DNA from: Bacteroidales bacterium
GTDB taxonomy: Bacteria; Bacteroidota; Bacteroidia; Bacteroidales; UBA932
NCBI GenBank assembly: GCA_017428325.1
Contig: JAFRRA010000006.1
Span: 1-64,000, forward strand
Length of the DNA stretch: 64,000 nt
Direction of reading: 5' to 3'
In this document: positions 53,301 through 63,246 of the stretch, one piece after another
Layout: every line of letters starts with the position of its first letter
How positions within the stretch are numbered: the first letter of the stretch is position 1
The notes under the pieces: generated by a model
Seen by the model: only the letters and a program-made list of their open reading frames with translations
Told to the model about the DNA's origin: nothing
The model's database searches: none
Position numbers and translations under genes: made by a program

Positions 53301-53546
53301 TTCTCCCTTAACTCCATTCTCATAGATGAAGAGGTTTTCATGGTCTCCCTCTGTCCAAATATAAGAAGCCTTGTCACCTTCTTCAACAACAGAAGTCTTG
53401 GTATCCGCACCCTTGGTAAGGGAAACCTTGACAGTTCTTGTAAAAACTTCCTGAGGAACCTCTCCCTTGTCTTTTCCGCAGCTGAAACCCATTAATGCAA
53501 TAGCTGCAACAAGTCCTATTTTTACAAATGTGCTTTTCATTTTCAT
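50340..53546 (-). CDS. Surface lipoprotein with BACON/Big2-like domains and a DNA/RNA non-specific endonuclease domain
   Basis: The 1068-residue product has a lipoprotein signal (lipobox MGFSC, Cys about residue 23). The first half is beta-rich. Then comes a Big2-like segment near 450-540 (TVTYSISGDGIGSIDSSTGA), then a BACON-like domain near 695-785 (KEGGSQSISYSITNP, GIITLNYSGASPVQVSVSQE). The C-terminal 260 residues form an NUC1/EndoG-type domain: ARGHQIPNADR (902-912) with catalytic His905, then STPQIQNRFNGYIWGQLE with the Mg-binding Asn. It is probably an outer-surface nuclease that frees nucleotides from extracellular DNA or RNA. A small peptide gene lies just upstream. Confidence 0.88.
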   Translation of the reverse strand: MKMKSTFVKIGLVAAIALMGFSCGKDKGEVPQEVFTRTVKVSLTKGADTKTSVVEEGDKASYIWTEGDHENLFIYENGVKGEVSGAEYTDNMKKATFTVTFPTSSSATEFKYVAKYTSDVSNSKNPKLNATQNPLPDSYDPTADVMVSDTMTLNTAATSLQFVMHRVVTVNKMTLKGLVPGEKISRVELELDKIVAGYYVESNGSFSGSDKKLSLIFDGMAVPSDGTFPVYFVCAPVADASIQSVVVVTDQNIYTKPASAFSKTISFTKGNMTRFGMDMSGYASPVSTGTTYTLVTESSDLTDGNYIIAASDYNIAMGHLSGTIHTSEEVKKEGNTITLDNTSSVLPLVLTKSGNNWTIKNDDPDDSNFGKYIAWSSGNSSTEQTNSYAWTITVASSGVATIKSATSSDRSLQYNSNQPRFACYTSSQQPVALYKKSGSVYPVGISFEQESFDLIKGTEDYNAFTGQTVTKADTDTRTVTYSISGDGIGSIDSSTGAVTLNGEAGTAIVKATVGADASHSSGSVSYTINVTAAPTEYDLLDNAFIGVTGTNYSSKSNLSGTSGRGSVYATYSAGGTETSGSTIQIRTSDNKSGIITTASGGNVTKVELIWNSATVSGRSVQIYGKNTAYSNTSDLYDSQTQGTLIGELAKGTTTLTFTGNYKYIGIRSKDGAVYVNEIHVYWTDGSPGTDPVINVTSENPVYVAKEGGSQSISYSITNPVSGQSLSASANASSWISNISVGTSTVSFTVAAQAAGSAARSGIITLNYSGASPVQVSVSQEAGEGGSQAANGWLELPAKQTGNDLYNGVFKVGNDRNYSYLYQYSTYTSMWTAYPLYSSTMSSTSSGEAIPGPYNPVQMASDATRGTSWAANPDIEKALQVNVWDGSYNVNLVDPPYVSDYYARGHQIPNADRSGNGSMQTQTYYATNSTPQIQNRFNGYIWGQLETAVRNCVKDTVYVVTGPTFRTVGGSESITYIHPSHDSGKNVPVPNYYWKVLLKVKRSGSTITDAIAIGFWFEHKQYNSQDFTPYVKSVSQIETLTGLDFFVNLPSSLQATAKANTNWDTFRSF

Positions 53547-53558
53547 TCCTCCAAGTTT

Positions 53559-53717
53559 TTAATAATCACCAAGATCTTTGATTTCATCATCATCACCCGG
53601 CTCACCAGGACTTCCAAGCAGCATGCCTGTCAGTTCAACAGAATAAATCTCCAGGGCAGGAGAGACGTATTCTTCCCTAACCCCGAAGACAGCGTTGTCT
53701 TTTTGTATTAATTTCAT
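53559..53717 (-). CDS. 52-residue acidic peptide
   Basis: The reading frame MKLIQKDNAVFGVREEYVSP... runs 52 codons to a stop 13 bp before the nuclease-lipoprotein gene, so the two are probably co-transcribed. The N-terminal part is mixed; the C-terminal part (SPGEPGDDDEIKDLGDY) is very acidic. Short peptides of this SPALEIxxVEL type often precede surface-protein genes in Bacteroidales; their function is not known to me. It is missed by a 60-residue ORF cut-off. Confidence 0.65.
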   Translation of the reverse strand: MKLIQKDNAVFGVREEYVSPALEIYSVELTGMLLGSPGEPGDDDEIKDLGDY

Positions 53718-53810
53718 CACTGAGAAAAGAAATAAAGTGTGAATGTTCTTTTTGCAAAATCATTGCAAGTTACAAAAAAAGGGAAACGAACCCTAAATCT
53801 CAGCCCAAAA

Positions 53811-54311
53811 TCAGCGGATGTATACGAAGATGTAGTACATCATCATGCCGGAGGCGATGAGTTTGAGGCCGGTGCCGCAGATGAAACCGGCAAAGGCTCC
53901 AAGGGCCGGAAGGATGGACTGGCTGGCGGTTTTTTTTGCAAAGATTAACTCGCAGATAAAGGCTCCGAGCATTGGGCCGAGGATGATGCCCAGGGGACCG
54001 AAGAAGATGAGGCCGATGAGAAGGCCGGCAAGGGCGCCCCTGGAGGCATATGTACTGCCGCCGGATTTCTTGGTAAGGTAGGATGGAACCAGATAATCGA
54101 TAACTGTAACGAAGATGGTGATGAGAAGCCAGATGAGCAGGAACCGGAGAGACATCGGGTTGCCGGAAGAATCTGTCCCGTTACCCCAGAAATAAAGGAT
54201 GAGCATTCCGGCCCAGCTGATTGGAGGGCCGGGAATGACAGGAAGCACACAGCCGATGATTCCGATTATTCCCAGGAAAATCGCTAATGTTATGATTATG
54301 ACGTTTACCAT
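53811..54311 (-). CDS. DUF456 membrane protein
   Basis: The 166-residue inner-membrane protein has about five hydrophobic segments and the DUF456 features GCVLPVIPGPPISWAGMLIL and the Gly-rich GALAGLLIGLIFFGPLGIIL then GPMLGAFICE. Function is not established. Its start directly abuts the stop of the next upstream gene (54312), so the two are probably coupled. It is the last gene in a run that contains envelope genes and guaB. Confidence 0.85.
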   Translation of the reverse strand: MVNVIIITLAIFLGIIGIIGCVLPVIPGPPISWAGMLILYFWGNGTDSSGNPMSLRFLLIWLLITIFVTVIDYLVPSYLTKKSGGSTYASRGALAGLLIGLIFFGPLGIILGPMLGAFICELIFAKKTASQSILPALGAFAGFICGTGLKLIASGMMMYYIFVYIR

Positions 54312-55199
54312 TTAATCTCTGCCTTTGTACGGGTAATCCTTGAGGTTTATGTTGCACCAGGCATCTATCAGCTCGTTGTCCTTGGATTTGAGGGCTTTTT
54401 TGTAAAGATCCCTTATGACTGGGAGATAATTAAGGCTCCTGCCCTCTCGGAAATGGCTTACACCAACATCTGTTGTGCCGCCCCAGCTGTAGTACATCTC
54501 TCTTGTGGTAGAGCAGATTCTGGCAAATGAGCCGGTATAAGGCTTGAGGTCGTCATCGCTGAGGTTGAGATAGAAGTCAAGCTGTTCCTCCGTGCACTCG
54601 GCGAGCTGCTCGTCTCCTGCCTTCATCTTTGGATCCTTGACATATACTGTTATGCCGTCTTTGAAGACATATGGCTCATAGTAGCCTGCGGTGTACATAG
54701 CTTCATAGACAACTCCCCTGACGGCAAACTGGGCGCCGCTCTGCCAGCGGATGAAGCGCAGGAGGGTGTTGGTGTACTGGTAGTCAAGGCTGTGGACGGT
54801 TTTCCAGCAGGCGGAAATGGTCCAGTATGCAAGCTGCTCGGCGGTTGGCATAAGGAGATAGACACGGCCTTTCTTGGGTTTGCCTGTCTTGATGTCCTTG
54901 CCGGTGTGGTAAGTGTATTCCTTAACAGGAAAGCCCTCCCAGCCGGGAACATCGTAATGGGTGGCAACATAGTCCTCAGCCATATAGGCGGCCTTGAGGA
55001 CAACCTCGCAACGCTGGATGAGGGTCTGGAGGCTGTCTTTGACATATTGCTTAACGGCTTTGTCCTTGAAAGGGTTGAGCTTTCTGAGGGTCTCGACCTT
55101 TTCTCCGTTGGTGGCGAAGAGGTCTTTGCTGGTCTGAGAAGCTGCACCTGTTGCAGTAATCAAGAATAAAGATGCGACTATATATGCTAAGCGGAACAT
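54312..55199 (-). CDS. Secreted protein of unknown function
   Basis: The 295-residue product has a signal peptide (MFRLAYIVASLFLITATGAAS). The mature part is helical with a Cys-containing core and Tyr/Trp-rich segments (REMYYSWGGTTDVGVSHFRE). I do not recognise a family. It lies 3 bp after the OstA-like gene and abuts the DUF456 gene, so it sits in the envelope run and may be periplasmic. Confidence 0.7.
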   Translation of the reverse strand: MFRLAYIVASLFLITATGAASQTSKDLFATNGEKVETLRKLNPFKDKAVKQYVKDSLQTLIQRCEVVLKAAYMAEDYVATHYDVPGWEGFPVKEYTYHTGKDIKTGKPKKGRVYLLMPTAEQLAYWTISACWKTVHSLDYQYTNTLLRFIRWQSGAQFAVRGVVYEAMYTAGYYEPYVFKDGITVYVKDPKMKAGDEQLAECTEEQLDFYLNLSDDDLKPYTGSFARICSTTREMYYSWGGTTDVGVSHFREGRSLNYLPVIRDLYKKALKSKDNELIDAWCNINLKDYPYKGRD

Positions 55200-55202
55200 A
55201 TG

Positions 55203-57443
55203 CTATTTCTTTTCTTCCGGCTTGTTGTAGATCATAACGGGGCCGTCATTGTCTTTATCCTTTTCCATCTGGCGGCGGCCTTCCTCATCCAGGGCTCGGC
55301 GACGAGCATCCTCATCCATCTGGCGCTGCTGCTCACCCTTCTCCCTGTGCTCCTTTTCAAGGCGGGCCTGGTCCTCCTCACGGATTTTGCTGGTAATGGA
55401 TCTGGAGAGAACAAGAAGATCCCTGTAGGCTTCTGGGAAGAAAATGCGTGTATTGTCATAGGTCGGGAACCTCTTCTTGGCGAGGGAGCCCCTTGCGGAA
55501 GCGTGAACCTTTCTGGAGGTAAGGTCGTTGCGGGTCTTAGGCATCTGGTCTTGACGCCAGTTGAAATCCCTCAGGCGCATCTTCTCTATAGGAAGTTTGT
55601 AGGTAGGAATCACGTCGCTCTTGACATTTTCAATGTATCGGACTCGCTCAATAGTCTGGTTGGCGATCTTGGCTGTCAGCAAACGGCACTCCTTCTGGTT
55701 CATCAGCGTGATGACACTGTCCTTTTCCGCAAGGAAGAACATTGCCTGGACACCGCCAAGGGCATCGAAGCGGTAGACATCGTTGTCCTTGAAATAGGCC
55801 ACCATCTCCGTACTCTTGATCTGATGGAAATGTATGCTGTCTTCCTGGGATATTATGAAGGCGTTTTCAATGAGGTTCGCCTTGTATATCTCATTGTTGC
55901 GGATAGAGAGCTGGATACTGTCTGCCGTGAACTGGGTCTTTTCCTCATTCCAGAGAACTGGGTCGCGATAGAAACGGGCAATACTGTCCAACGTGGTATA
56001 AATCAAAGAGTCACACTTACCCCTAAGGTCGCTGCGGTAAAGCTTTACCTTATGGAAGACACTCAGGAAAGTAACAGCAGTGGTATCCAACGGAGGGATT
56101 GTGTCCATTGCCAGATTTAGGGAATCTCTTGACAGGGAGTCAGCGCGGTCGAACTTCCTGTCCAGTTCCGCCTGGTCGAATTTCTGAGACTGGGTGTCGT
56201 CTGGATTATCCTGAAGATTCGGTTCAGGATTCTGTTTCGGTTTTGGAGGAAGAGGTTTTCCTATGAGCTCCTTATTTCTCTTGTAGGCATCCAGGTATGC
56301 CTTGTTCTGGCGGTTGATTTCCACCATAGGATCAGTGTCTGCCAGTTCGCGGCGCTGCTTTGCCTGGGTCACCTCGCTGCTGTCTACCTGATGCATCGGG
56401 ACCTGCCACATCTTGAGAGTGTCTCCGGCAAGGAACAGCGTATCCCTCTTGTAGATTGGACGGTTGGTAAGGGAATCTATGCCCGTCTTTTCTTCAGAAT
56501 ACATTCCGGCACAGGTATTTTCCGTCATATAGAGCAGCATAGGACGCTGGACGTAAACACCCTTGTCACCCATTATAATGGCACTCTGGGCATGGTCTCT
56601 GACCTGGACGTCGTCATAGAGTTCCGCATTACCTGTTTCCCTGTGGTAATCGATCCAGCCAGCCCAAAGTTCCTGATCCTGCGTGGCGATATAGTTGTCA
56701 GTCTTAAGGACGAGAGTCTTGCTCTTGGCAGAATATTCCATGTTGTTGGAAAAGAGAGTGTCCCTCCCCTTCCAGGCAACCGTATTCTCCCCGAACATAG
56801 CCACCTCCGGGACAGAATAGTATTCCACCATTTCAGACTTGAGGAAGATGGAATCCGAGTACATGTACACGTCATCGTTGAACATGAACATCCTCTCCGC
56901 GGAATCATATATTCCCTCAAGGCCTTCAACGATGTCTCCCTTGCTGGAGCGCATGGCCCCGCCGTTATAGAAAGTGGCGACGCTGTCTGCCGTGTTATAG
57001 TCCAGGAAACGGGTCTTGAGCTGGTCTCCCTTCTTGTTGTAAAGCTTGACCTCGGTGCCTCGGAACTGGACAAGGTTGTCGTCTGCAAGGTAAGTGGCGA
57101 ATTCACTCACAAGATAAGTGTCTTGCTGGATGATCTGAACGTGTCCCATAGCGTCAATGGTGTTGGCGTTCACATCCCAGGCGGCACTGTCGCAGAGAAG
57201 ATAAGTGTTGTTGTGGAGGAAACGGGCAGGACCCTTGACAATCCTGAAAGGAGATCCCCCTATCTCGGTGAGTTTTATTGACTTGGCTTCAATCAGGCGG
57301 ACAAGGCTGTCGCGGTCCTGGGTGAAGTCCTGAGAATAAGCTGTCGCGGAGAAAAACAGGAGTGCCAGAAAAAAGAAGAGAGAGGGTATGCCACGGAATG
57401 CCCTCTTGCCTTTCCCTGTGCGTATTTCTCTCTCCGGAAACAT
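55203..57443 (-). CDS. OstA/LptA-like periplasmic protein
   Basis: The 746-residue product has a signal peptide (after a basic start) and long tandem beta repeats of the OstA/LptA type. Examples are MGHVQIIQQDTYLVSEFATY, AMFGENTVAWKGRDTLFSNN and SAIIMGDKGVYV. LptA-type repeats bind lipopolysaccharide lipid during transport to the outer membrane. It has an unusual C-terminal region of about 70 residues rich in Arg, Glu and Gln (helical, EKEHREKGEQQRQMDEDARR). It is 15 bp after the SurA-like gene. Bacteroidetes often have this longer form. Confidence 0.85.
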   Translation of the reverse strand: MFPEREIRTGKGKRAFRGIPSLFFFLALLFFSATAYSQDFTQDRDSLVRLIEAKSIKLTEIGGSPFRIVKGPARFLHNNTYLLCDSAAWDVNANTIDAMGHVQIIQQDTYLVSEFATYLADDNLVQFRGTEVKLYNKKGDQLKTRFLDYNTADSVATFYNGGAMRSSKGDIVEGLEGIYDSAERMFMFNDDVYMYSDSIFLKSEMVEYYSVPEVAMFGENTVAWKGRDTLFSNNMEYSAKSKTLVLKTDNYIATQDQELWAGWIDYHRETGNAELYDDVQVRDHAQSAIIMGDKGVYVQRPMLLYMTENTCAGMYSEEKTGIDSLTNRPIYKRDTLFLAGDTLKMWQVPMHQVDSSEVTQAKQRRELADTDPMVEINRQNKAYLDAYKRNKELIGKPLPPKPKQNPEPNLQDNPDDTQSQKFDQAELDRKFDRADSLSRDSLNLAMDTIPPLDTTAVTFLSVFHKVKLYRSDLRGKCDSLIYTTLDSIARFYRDPVLWNEEKTQFTADSIQLSIRNNEIYKANLIENAFIISQEDSIHFHQIKSTEMVAYFKDNDVYRFDALGGVQAMFFLAEKDSVITLMNQKECRLLTAKIANQTIERVRYIENVKSDVIPTYKLPIEKMRLRDFNWRQDQMPKTRNDLTSRKVHASARGSLAKKRFPTYDNTRIFFPEAYRDLLVLSRSITSKIREEDQARLEKEHREKGEQQRQMDEDARRRALDEEGRRQMEKDKDNDGPVMIYNKPEEKK

Positions 57444-57458
57444 GACGGGTCTCCCCTT

Positions 57459-58856
57459 TTACTTGTTTTCTTTAACCCAGCCCTTGCTCTCGAACGGGCA
57501 GTCTCTGAACATCTCGTCTATGCGGATGAATGTGGTCTTCTGCTTCTCCTCAATGAAGTCCTTGATAGCCTGCTGCTGACGGATGCCCTGCGCAAAGTTC
57601 TGGATCACGACGAAATCCTTGTCCACATCAGCCGTATGGGACGGAATGATCTCTTCCAGACGGATAATCTTGAAGATAGTCTGGCCTTTGCCCTCGTTGT
57701 CCTGACTTTCAAACGGAGCGGATATGTCACCGATCTTCATATCCTTGAGAACCGCGTAATCAGACGGCTTGAGCATATCCTTCTCGAAGAAGGTGCTGCC
57801 AGTGTTCTCGTCCACCATCTGTCCCCCGTTAAGATAGGACTTCGGATCCTGGGAGAACATCCTGGCGGCTTTCTCGAACGTGGTGCTGTCTATGAGGATG
57901 GCATTGCGGATACTGTCCAGACGGACCATGCATTTAGTCCTTTCCGCATCAGTGTACTTAGGCTTGAGGAGGATGTGGCGGGCGTTGAACATATCCCCGT
58001 TCTTCTCAATCATCTGGATCAGGTGATAACCGTCCGGAGTTTCAACGATCTGGGAAATCTGCCCTTCCTTGAGGCTCACTGCGGCATCAGAGAAAGCCGG
58101 CCAGAACATTGCCTTAGGAGCCATACCAAGCTCTCCGCCCCTCATTGCGGTTTCCTTGTCATCCGAGTAAAGTGCGGCAAGGGAAGAAAATCTCTCTCCG
58201 TTGATAACCCTCTGACGGAACTCCAGGAGCTTCTCCTTAACTTCCATAATCGCATCTTCCTTGCTTGGATAGAGAACAATGTGACTGATGCGGTACTGGG
58301 TCGAGATTATCGGCAGGGTATCCTTGTCCACTTTCTTGTAGAAGCGGCGCACCTCGCTAGGCGTGAGTGTGGTCAGTCCGGTTATTATCTGCCTTTGCTC
58401 CTGCTGGATAAGGTTCTGGTCGCTGAGTACGGCCCTCCAGTCTTCCTTGAGACGGAAGAGAGGCTTGCGGAAATAGGCTTCCACCTGCGTCTGTCCGCCC
58501 AAACGGTACAGTACGCCGTCAACTCTTTCCTGAAGCTCGACCTCCACCATATCGGAAGATACCTGAAGGGAGTCCAGCTTGGCCTGGTTGAGGAAGAGTT
58601 TCTGCTGGAGTGTCTGCTCCAGGATATTGCACCTCATCTTCTTCTCGTCTGTAATGGCGCCACCATTGGCAATCAGAAGCTGAACCTGCTCCTCTATCTG
58701 GGAGAGCAATATGGACTCGTTGCCTATAAGGGCAACTGTCTTGTCTATGAGTCCGTTCTTGTAAACCTGGGCCTTGGCTGCGGACAGCGAAAGGACCAGA
58801 ATAGCTGCAGCAACTGCAGAAAATCTTCTAAGGAACATCTGATATCTAATTTTCAA
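57459..58856 (-). CDS. SurA-like peptidyl-prolyl isomerase (two parvulin domains)
   Basis: The 465-residue product has a signal peptide (MKIRYQMFLRRFSAVAAAIL...) and an N-terminal helical SurA-type domain. Two PpiC/parvulin domains follow: first near 175-285 (RISHIVLYPSKE, then GELGMAPKAMFWPAFSDAAV), second near 290-400 (ARHILLKPKY). It would be a periplasmic chaperone for outer-membrane proteins. It is 28 bp after guaB, in a run with the OstA-like gene, consistent with outer-membrane assembly. Confidence 0.88.
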   Translation of the reverse strand: MKIRYQMFLRRFSAVAAAILVLSLSAAKAQVYKNGLIDKTVALIGNESILLSQIEEQVQLLIANGGAITDEKKMRCNILEQTLQQKLFLNQAKLDSLQVSSDMVEVELQERVDGVLYRLGGQTQVEAYFRKPLFRLKEDWRAVLSDQNLIQQEQRQIITGLTTLTPSEVRRFYKKVDKDTLPIISTQYRISHIVLYPSKEDAIMEVKEKLLEFRQRVINGERFSSLAALYSDDKETAMRGGELGMAPKAMFWPAFSDAAVSLKEGQISQIVETPDGYHLIQMIEKNGDMFNARHILLKPKYTDAERTKCMVRLDSIRNAILIDSTTFEKAARMFSQDPKSYLNGGQMVDENTGSTFFEKDMLKPSDYAVLKDMKIGDISAPFESQDNEGKGQTIFKIIRLEEIIPSHTADVDKDFVVIQNFAQGIRQQQAIKDFIEEKQKTTFIRIDEMFRDCPFESKGWVKENK

Positions 58857-58883
58857 CTTTTTCTCTTTTGTCTCAGCGACGGG

Positions 58884-60389
<1,506 letters not shown>

Positions 60390-60469
60390 TTACGCAATAC
60401 AATAATTTGGCGAATATACTCATTTCCCGCCAAACCCCCAAAAAGATATTCTTGAAAGAAACGGCAGAA

Positions 60470-61417
60470 TCACTCCCAGATGAATTCCCGGGTAGGTTCA
60501 AAAGAACATTTCACGCTGTCCTTTAATACCCTTATATACTCGTGGCCGGAGTAACCCCTCCCGAGCGGACTTCCTACAGGGCCTGCCGTCACGAAACGGA
60601 TGCCTTCAGCAGTGGTATCATAGTCCATATGCGTATGCCCGGCAAAAACCACATCCACCCCGTATTCCTTGAACAGGGCTATGTACTCGGCTCTCTTTTT
60701 CTTTGGGAAGTTGAAGTAATTGTTTTCCTCATCGATATCCTTGAGGATTACCGGGCAGTGCATAAACACGAAAGTGTAATGGCATCGCCGAGCATTACGG
60801 AGTTCCTTCTTCAGCCATTCCAGTTGCTCGGCTTCAGCCTGTGCAGCGGCAGCTTTGTCGGACGGTGAAATCTTCACGTCTCCTCCGCGGTCCTCCTCAG
60901 AACTGTCCACGATGCAGTTGGAATCTATGCCTATGAACGAGCAACCTCTATATCGGAACGAGAAGCGGTCGTATCCCCGCAGTGCAAGGTAGTTGGAATG
61001 GTTCTCCGGCGTCCACGGACGGATGTCATGATTGCCCGGAATCTCATACACTGGAACATCTATCTTCGCACGGTTTGCCATGTAGATTGAATCCTGGAGA
61101 GCATCCCTCTGGTCGTTTACCAAATCCCCGGTAATAATCACCAGCTGCGGTATCACACATTCGGGACCCCAAAAATGATTCTTTCTCCGTGGATCATAGT
61201 GGCTCATTATAGCATATCTGAATTTGTGATAGCCAATCTCCCAGACCGCTCTGGCAAACAAAGAGTCAGAATGTACATATCCCTGGGTTTTATCCCTGAA
61301 ACCTATCTGCGGATCGCTCATCTGCATAAAAACAAACTCCGAAAACTTCGGGCTGCAACCGCAAACCGACAAGGCAGTCAACACTCCCAAAACCGCAATC
61401 AACAATATTCTTCTCAT
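60470..61417 (-). CDS. Calcineurin-like metallophosphoesterase lipoprotein
   Basis: The 315-residue product has a lipobox (LSVCGC) and the five metallophosphoesterase motifs: MSDPQIGF (D-x-H-like first motif with Gln), ITGDLVND, PGNHDIR, and the late FAGHTHMDY. It is predicted to act in the periplasm or at the outer membrane on phosphoesters. It abuts the radical-SAM gene (2-bp gap), so they form an operon, but a functional link is not evident. Confidence 0.88.
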   Translation of the reverse strand: MRRILLIAVLGVLTALSVCGCSPKFSEFVFMQMSDPQIGFRDKTQGYVHSDSLFARAVWEIGYHKFRYAIMSHYDPRRKNHFWGPECVIPQLVIITGDLVNDQRDALQDSIYMANRAKIDVPVYEIPGNHDIRPWTPENHSNYLALRGYDRFSFRYRGCSFIGIDSNCIVDSSEEDRGGDVKISPSDKAAAAQAEAEQLEWLKKELRNARRCHYTFVFMHCPVILKDIDEENNYFNFPKKKRAEYIALFKEYGVDVVFAGHTHMDYDTTAEGIRFVTAGPVGSPLGRGYSGHEYIRVLKDSVKCSFEPTREFIWE

Positions 61418-61419
61418 AA

Positions 61420-62316
61420 TTATTTCATTCTCTGGCGGAGCATGGCGAGGAGTTCCTGGTAGCGGATCAGGCCCCAGCCCTTCTGGAGCGGGGAAAGGTA
61501 TCGCGGAGGAACCTCGCTGGCAAAGCGGTCTATGTAGATGTCGCTCCGGAGGCGGGAGATGAATTCAGCCATAAAGTCCAGATAGCCATCCAGAGTGAAC
61601 TCGTGGAAGTCCTGCCGCCGGGTGCGGTATTCCTCCTCCATCCTCGTTCCCTTGATTATCTGCAGCTGGTGGAACTTAACGCTTGTCAGCGAAAGGGTGT
61701 TGATAATGTCCGCTTCATCCATCATCTGGCTCAGCGACTCTCCCGGAAGGCCGAAGATGAAGTGGGCGCACTGGGTGAGGCCACGCTCGGCCGTTGCTTC
61801 CACGGCCCGTCTGGCACACTCGAAGTCATGGCCGCGGCCAATCCTCTCCAACGTCCTGTCATAGCAACTCTCTATCCCGTATTCCACAATCACAATCTTC
61901 CCTTCATCCTGGATAGATGCCAGGAGGTCCAGTTTCTCCTCATCGATACAGTCAGGACGGGTGCCGATGACAAGGCCTTCTATTAGCGGATGGGAAAGGG
62001 CCGCGGCATAGAGTTCCCTGAGCCTTTCAACCGGAGCATAGGTGTTGCTGTAAGGCTGAAAGTAAGCGATGTAGCGCTGGGCGTGGCGGTAACGGACACG
62101 GTGGAACTCGATTCCCTCGTCTATCTGCTGATGGATGGGCTTGTCCGGAGTGCAGTAGTTGGGATGGAAGGCGTTGTTAAGGCAGAAGGAGCATCCGCCC
62201 GTTCCTTTACTTCCGTCCCGGTTAGGGCACGTGAAGCCGGCATCCACAACCACCTTCTGCATACGCGCCCCGTACTTCGCACGGAAAAAGTCCACAAACG
62301 AGTTCAACTCCGCCAT
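61420..62316 (-). CDS. Radical SAM protein, TIGR01212/YhcC type
   Basis: The 298-residue cytoplasmic protein has the radical-SAM cluster motif in CPNRDGSKGTGGCSFCLNNA (Cys with two following Cys), EYGIESCYD and FGLPGES segments. Length and order match the TIGR01212 family (E. coli YhcC), whose reaction is not settled. It starts upstream of the phosphoesterase gene and ends 2 bp from it. Confidence is high for the family, low for the role. Confidence 0.9.
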   Translation of the reverse strand: MAELNSFVDFFRAKYGARMQKVVVDAGFTCPNRDGSKGTGGCSFCLNNAFHPNYCTPDKPIHQQIDEGIEFHRVRYRHAQRYIAYFQPYSNTYAPVERLRELYAAALSHPLIEGLVIGTRPDCIDEEKLDLLASIQDEGKIVIVEYGIESCYDRTLERIGRGHDFECARRAVEATAERGLTQCAHFIFGLPGESLSQMMDEADIINTLSLTSVKFHQLQIIKGTRMEEEYRTRRQDFHEFTLDGYLDFMAEFISRLRSDIYIDRFASEVPPRYLSPLQKGWGLIRYQELLAMLRQRMK

Positions 62317-62334
62317 ACCATCGCCTCAATGCCG

Positions 62335-63180
62335 TTATTTAACCCTGAAGTAGAGATTACCGTTCACATAAAGGGCGTCAAGGGAACCGATATAGGCAAC
62401 GGAATATTCCATAGGAATGTCCACGGTCCTTTCCAGAGAAACCAGAAGGTTGCCGTTTTCGTCATAAGCGGATTTCCTATAGTCCCAATCGCCCTTGATA
62501 TACCAGCCGTCCTCCATACTTCCATGATATGTAGGATTTGCAGGATCATCTCCCGTCTGATACAGCTTGATGATATCTCCCTCGGTTTCCAGAGGCTCTT
62601 CAAACAGCCCGTCAGAGAAATGGACAGAGATTACATAGCAGTTGCCATACTTATTCTGGATCACCTCAGGAGCTGGTTCAAATTCCCATTTCTCATCATT
62701 CATCGTGTAGAGAGTCTGGCCGTTTCTGTTGGACTTGAAGATGACGGCTTCGTTGCCGTCCTTATCCTTGAAGACAGCCCTGTCGCCTACAAGTTCCGTT
62801 GTCAGCTGGTTCTGGGTGAAGATTTTCTTTTCGGCTTTGGACTTCGGGAAGATGAAGTCACCGTACACGCTGCCGTCTTCAGCTTCTTCCGGAAGAAACC
62901 TGTAGTTGTCTGCATCATAGTCCACGACCGTGTTGAACGGATCGTTATCGTCGCTGATAAGATCGCCCTTCTTGATATGGCGGTCGCTTGGCTGATCGTA
63001 GATATCTTCCGTGGCGTAGTAAGCCGTCAGGGTTCCGGCCTCCGGAGTCTGAATAGCTGATGGAGTCGGCTGGACTGTTGTGTTTTCATTTGTCTGCCCA
63101 GGAGTCTGGGTGTTGGACTTGCAGCATACAGTCAATGCCGAAACGGCAATCGCCGAGGCAATAGTTAAAATCCTTTTCAT
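62335..63180 (-). CDS. Unknown lipoprotein
   Basis: The 281-residue product has a lipobox (LTVCC, Cys about 20) and a Thr/Pro/Gln-rich linker (NTQTPGQTNENTTVQPTPSA). A beta-rich domain follows (WEFEPAPEVIQNKYGNCYVI) and repeats of aromatic and acidic strands. I recognise no family. It lies 18 bp after the radical-SAM gene start, same strand, so all three genes may be co-transcribed. Its -7 box is TAACTTTG (63199-63206). Confidence 0.7.
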   Translation of the reverse strand: MKRILTIASAIAVSALTVCCKSNTQTPGQTNENTTVQPTPSAIQTPEAGTLTAYYATEDIYDQPSDRHIKKGDLISDDNDPFNTVVDYDADNYRFLPEEAEDGSVYGDFIFPKSKAEKKIFTQNQLTTELVGDRAVFKDKDGNEAVIFKSNRNGQTLYTMNDEKWEFEPAPEVIQNKYGNCYVISVHFSDGLFEEPLETEGDIIKLYQTGDDPANPTYHGSMEDGWYIKGDWDYRKSAYDENGNLLVSLERTVDIPMEYSVAYIGSLDALYVNGNLYFRVK

Positions 63181-63198
63181 AGTGTGTTTGTATTTTTA

Positions 63199-63224
63199 CA
63201 AAGTTATCAAATTTTGTATATTTG
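63199..63224. promoter_or_regulatory. Divergent -7 boxes between two exported-protein genes
   Basis: TAACTTTG (63199-63206, minus strand) serves the lipoprotein gene at 62335-63180. TATATTTG (63217-63224, plus strand) serves the gene starting at 63247. Both fit the TAnnTTTG box; the -33 boxes are not clear. Confidence 0.5.
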
Positions 63225-63246
63225 TTATCTGTAAACATTCATCGAG

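Noticed and set aside
53559..53717. RiPP precursor peptide
   Set aside because: No modifying enzyme (radical SAM, YcaO, LanM) or peptidase transporter lies nearby; the position only supports co-transcription with the lipoprotein gene.
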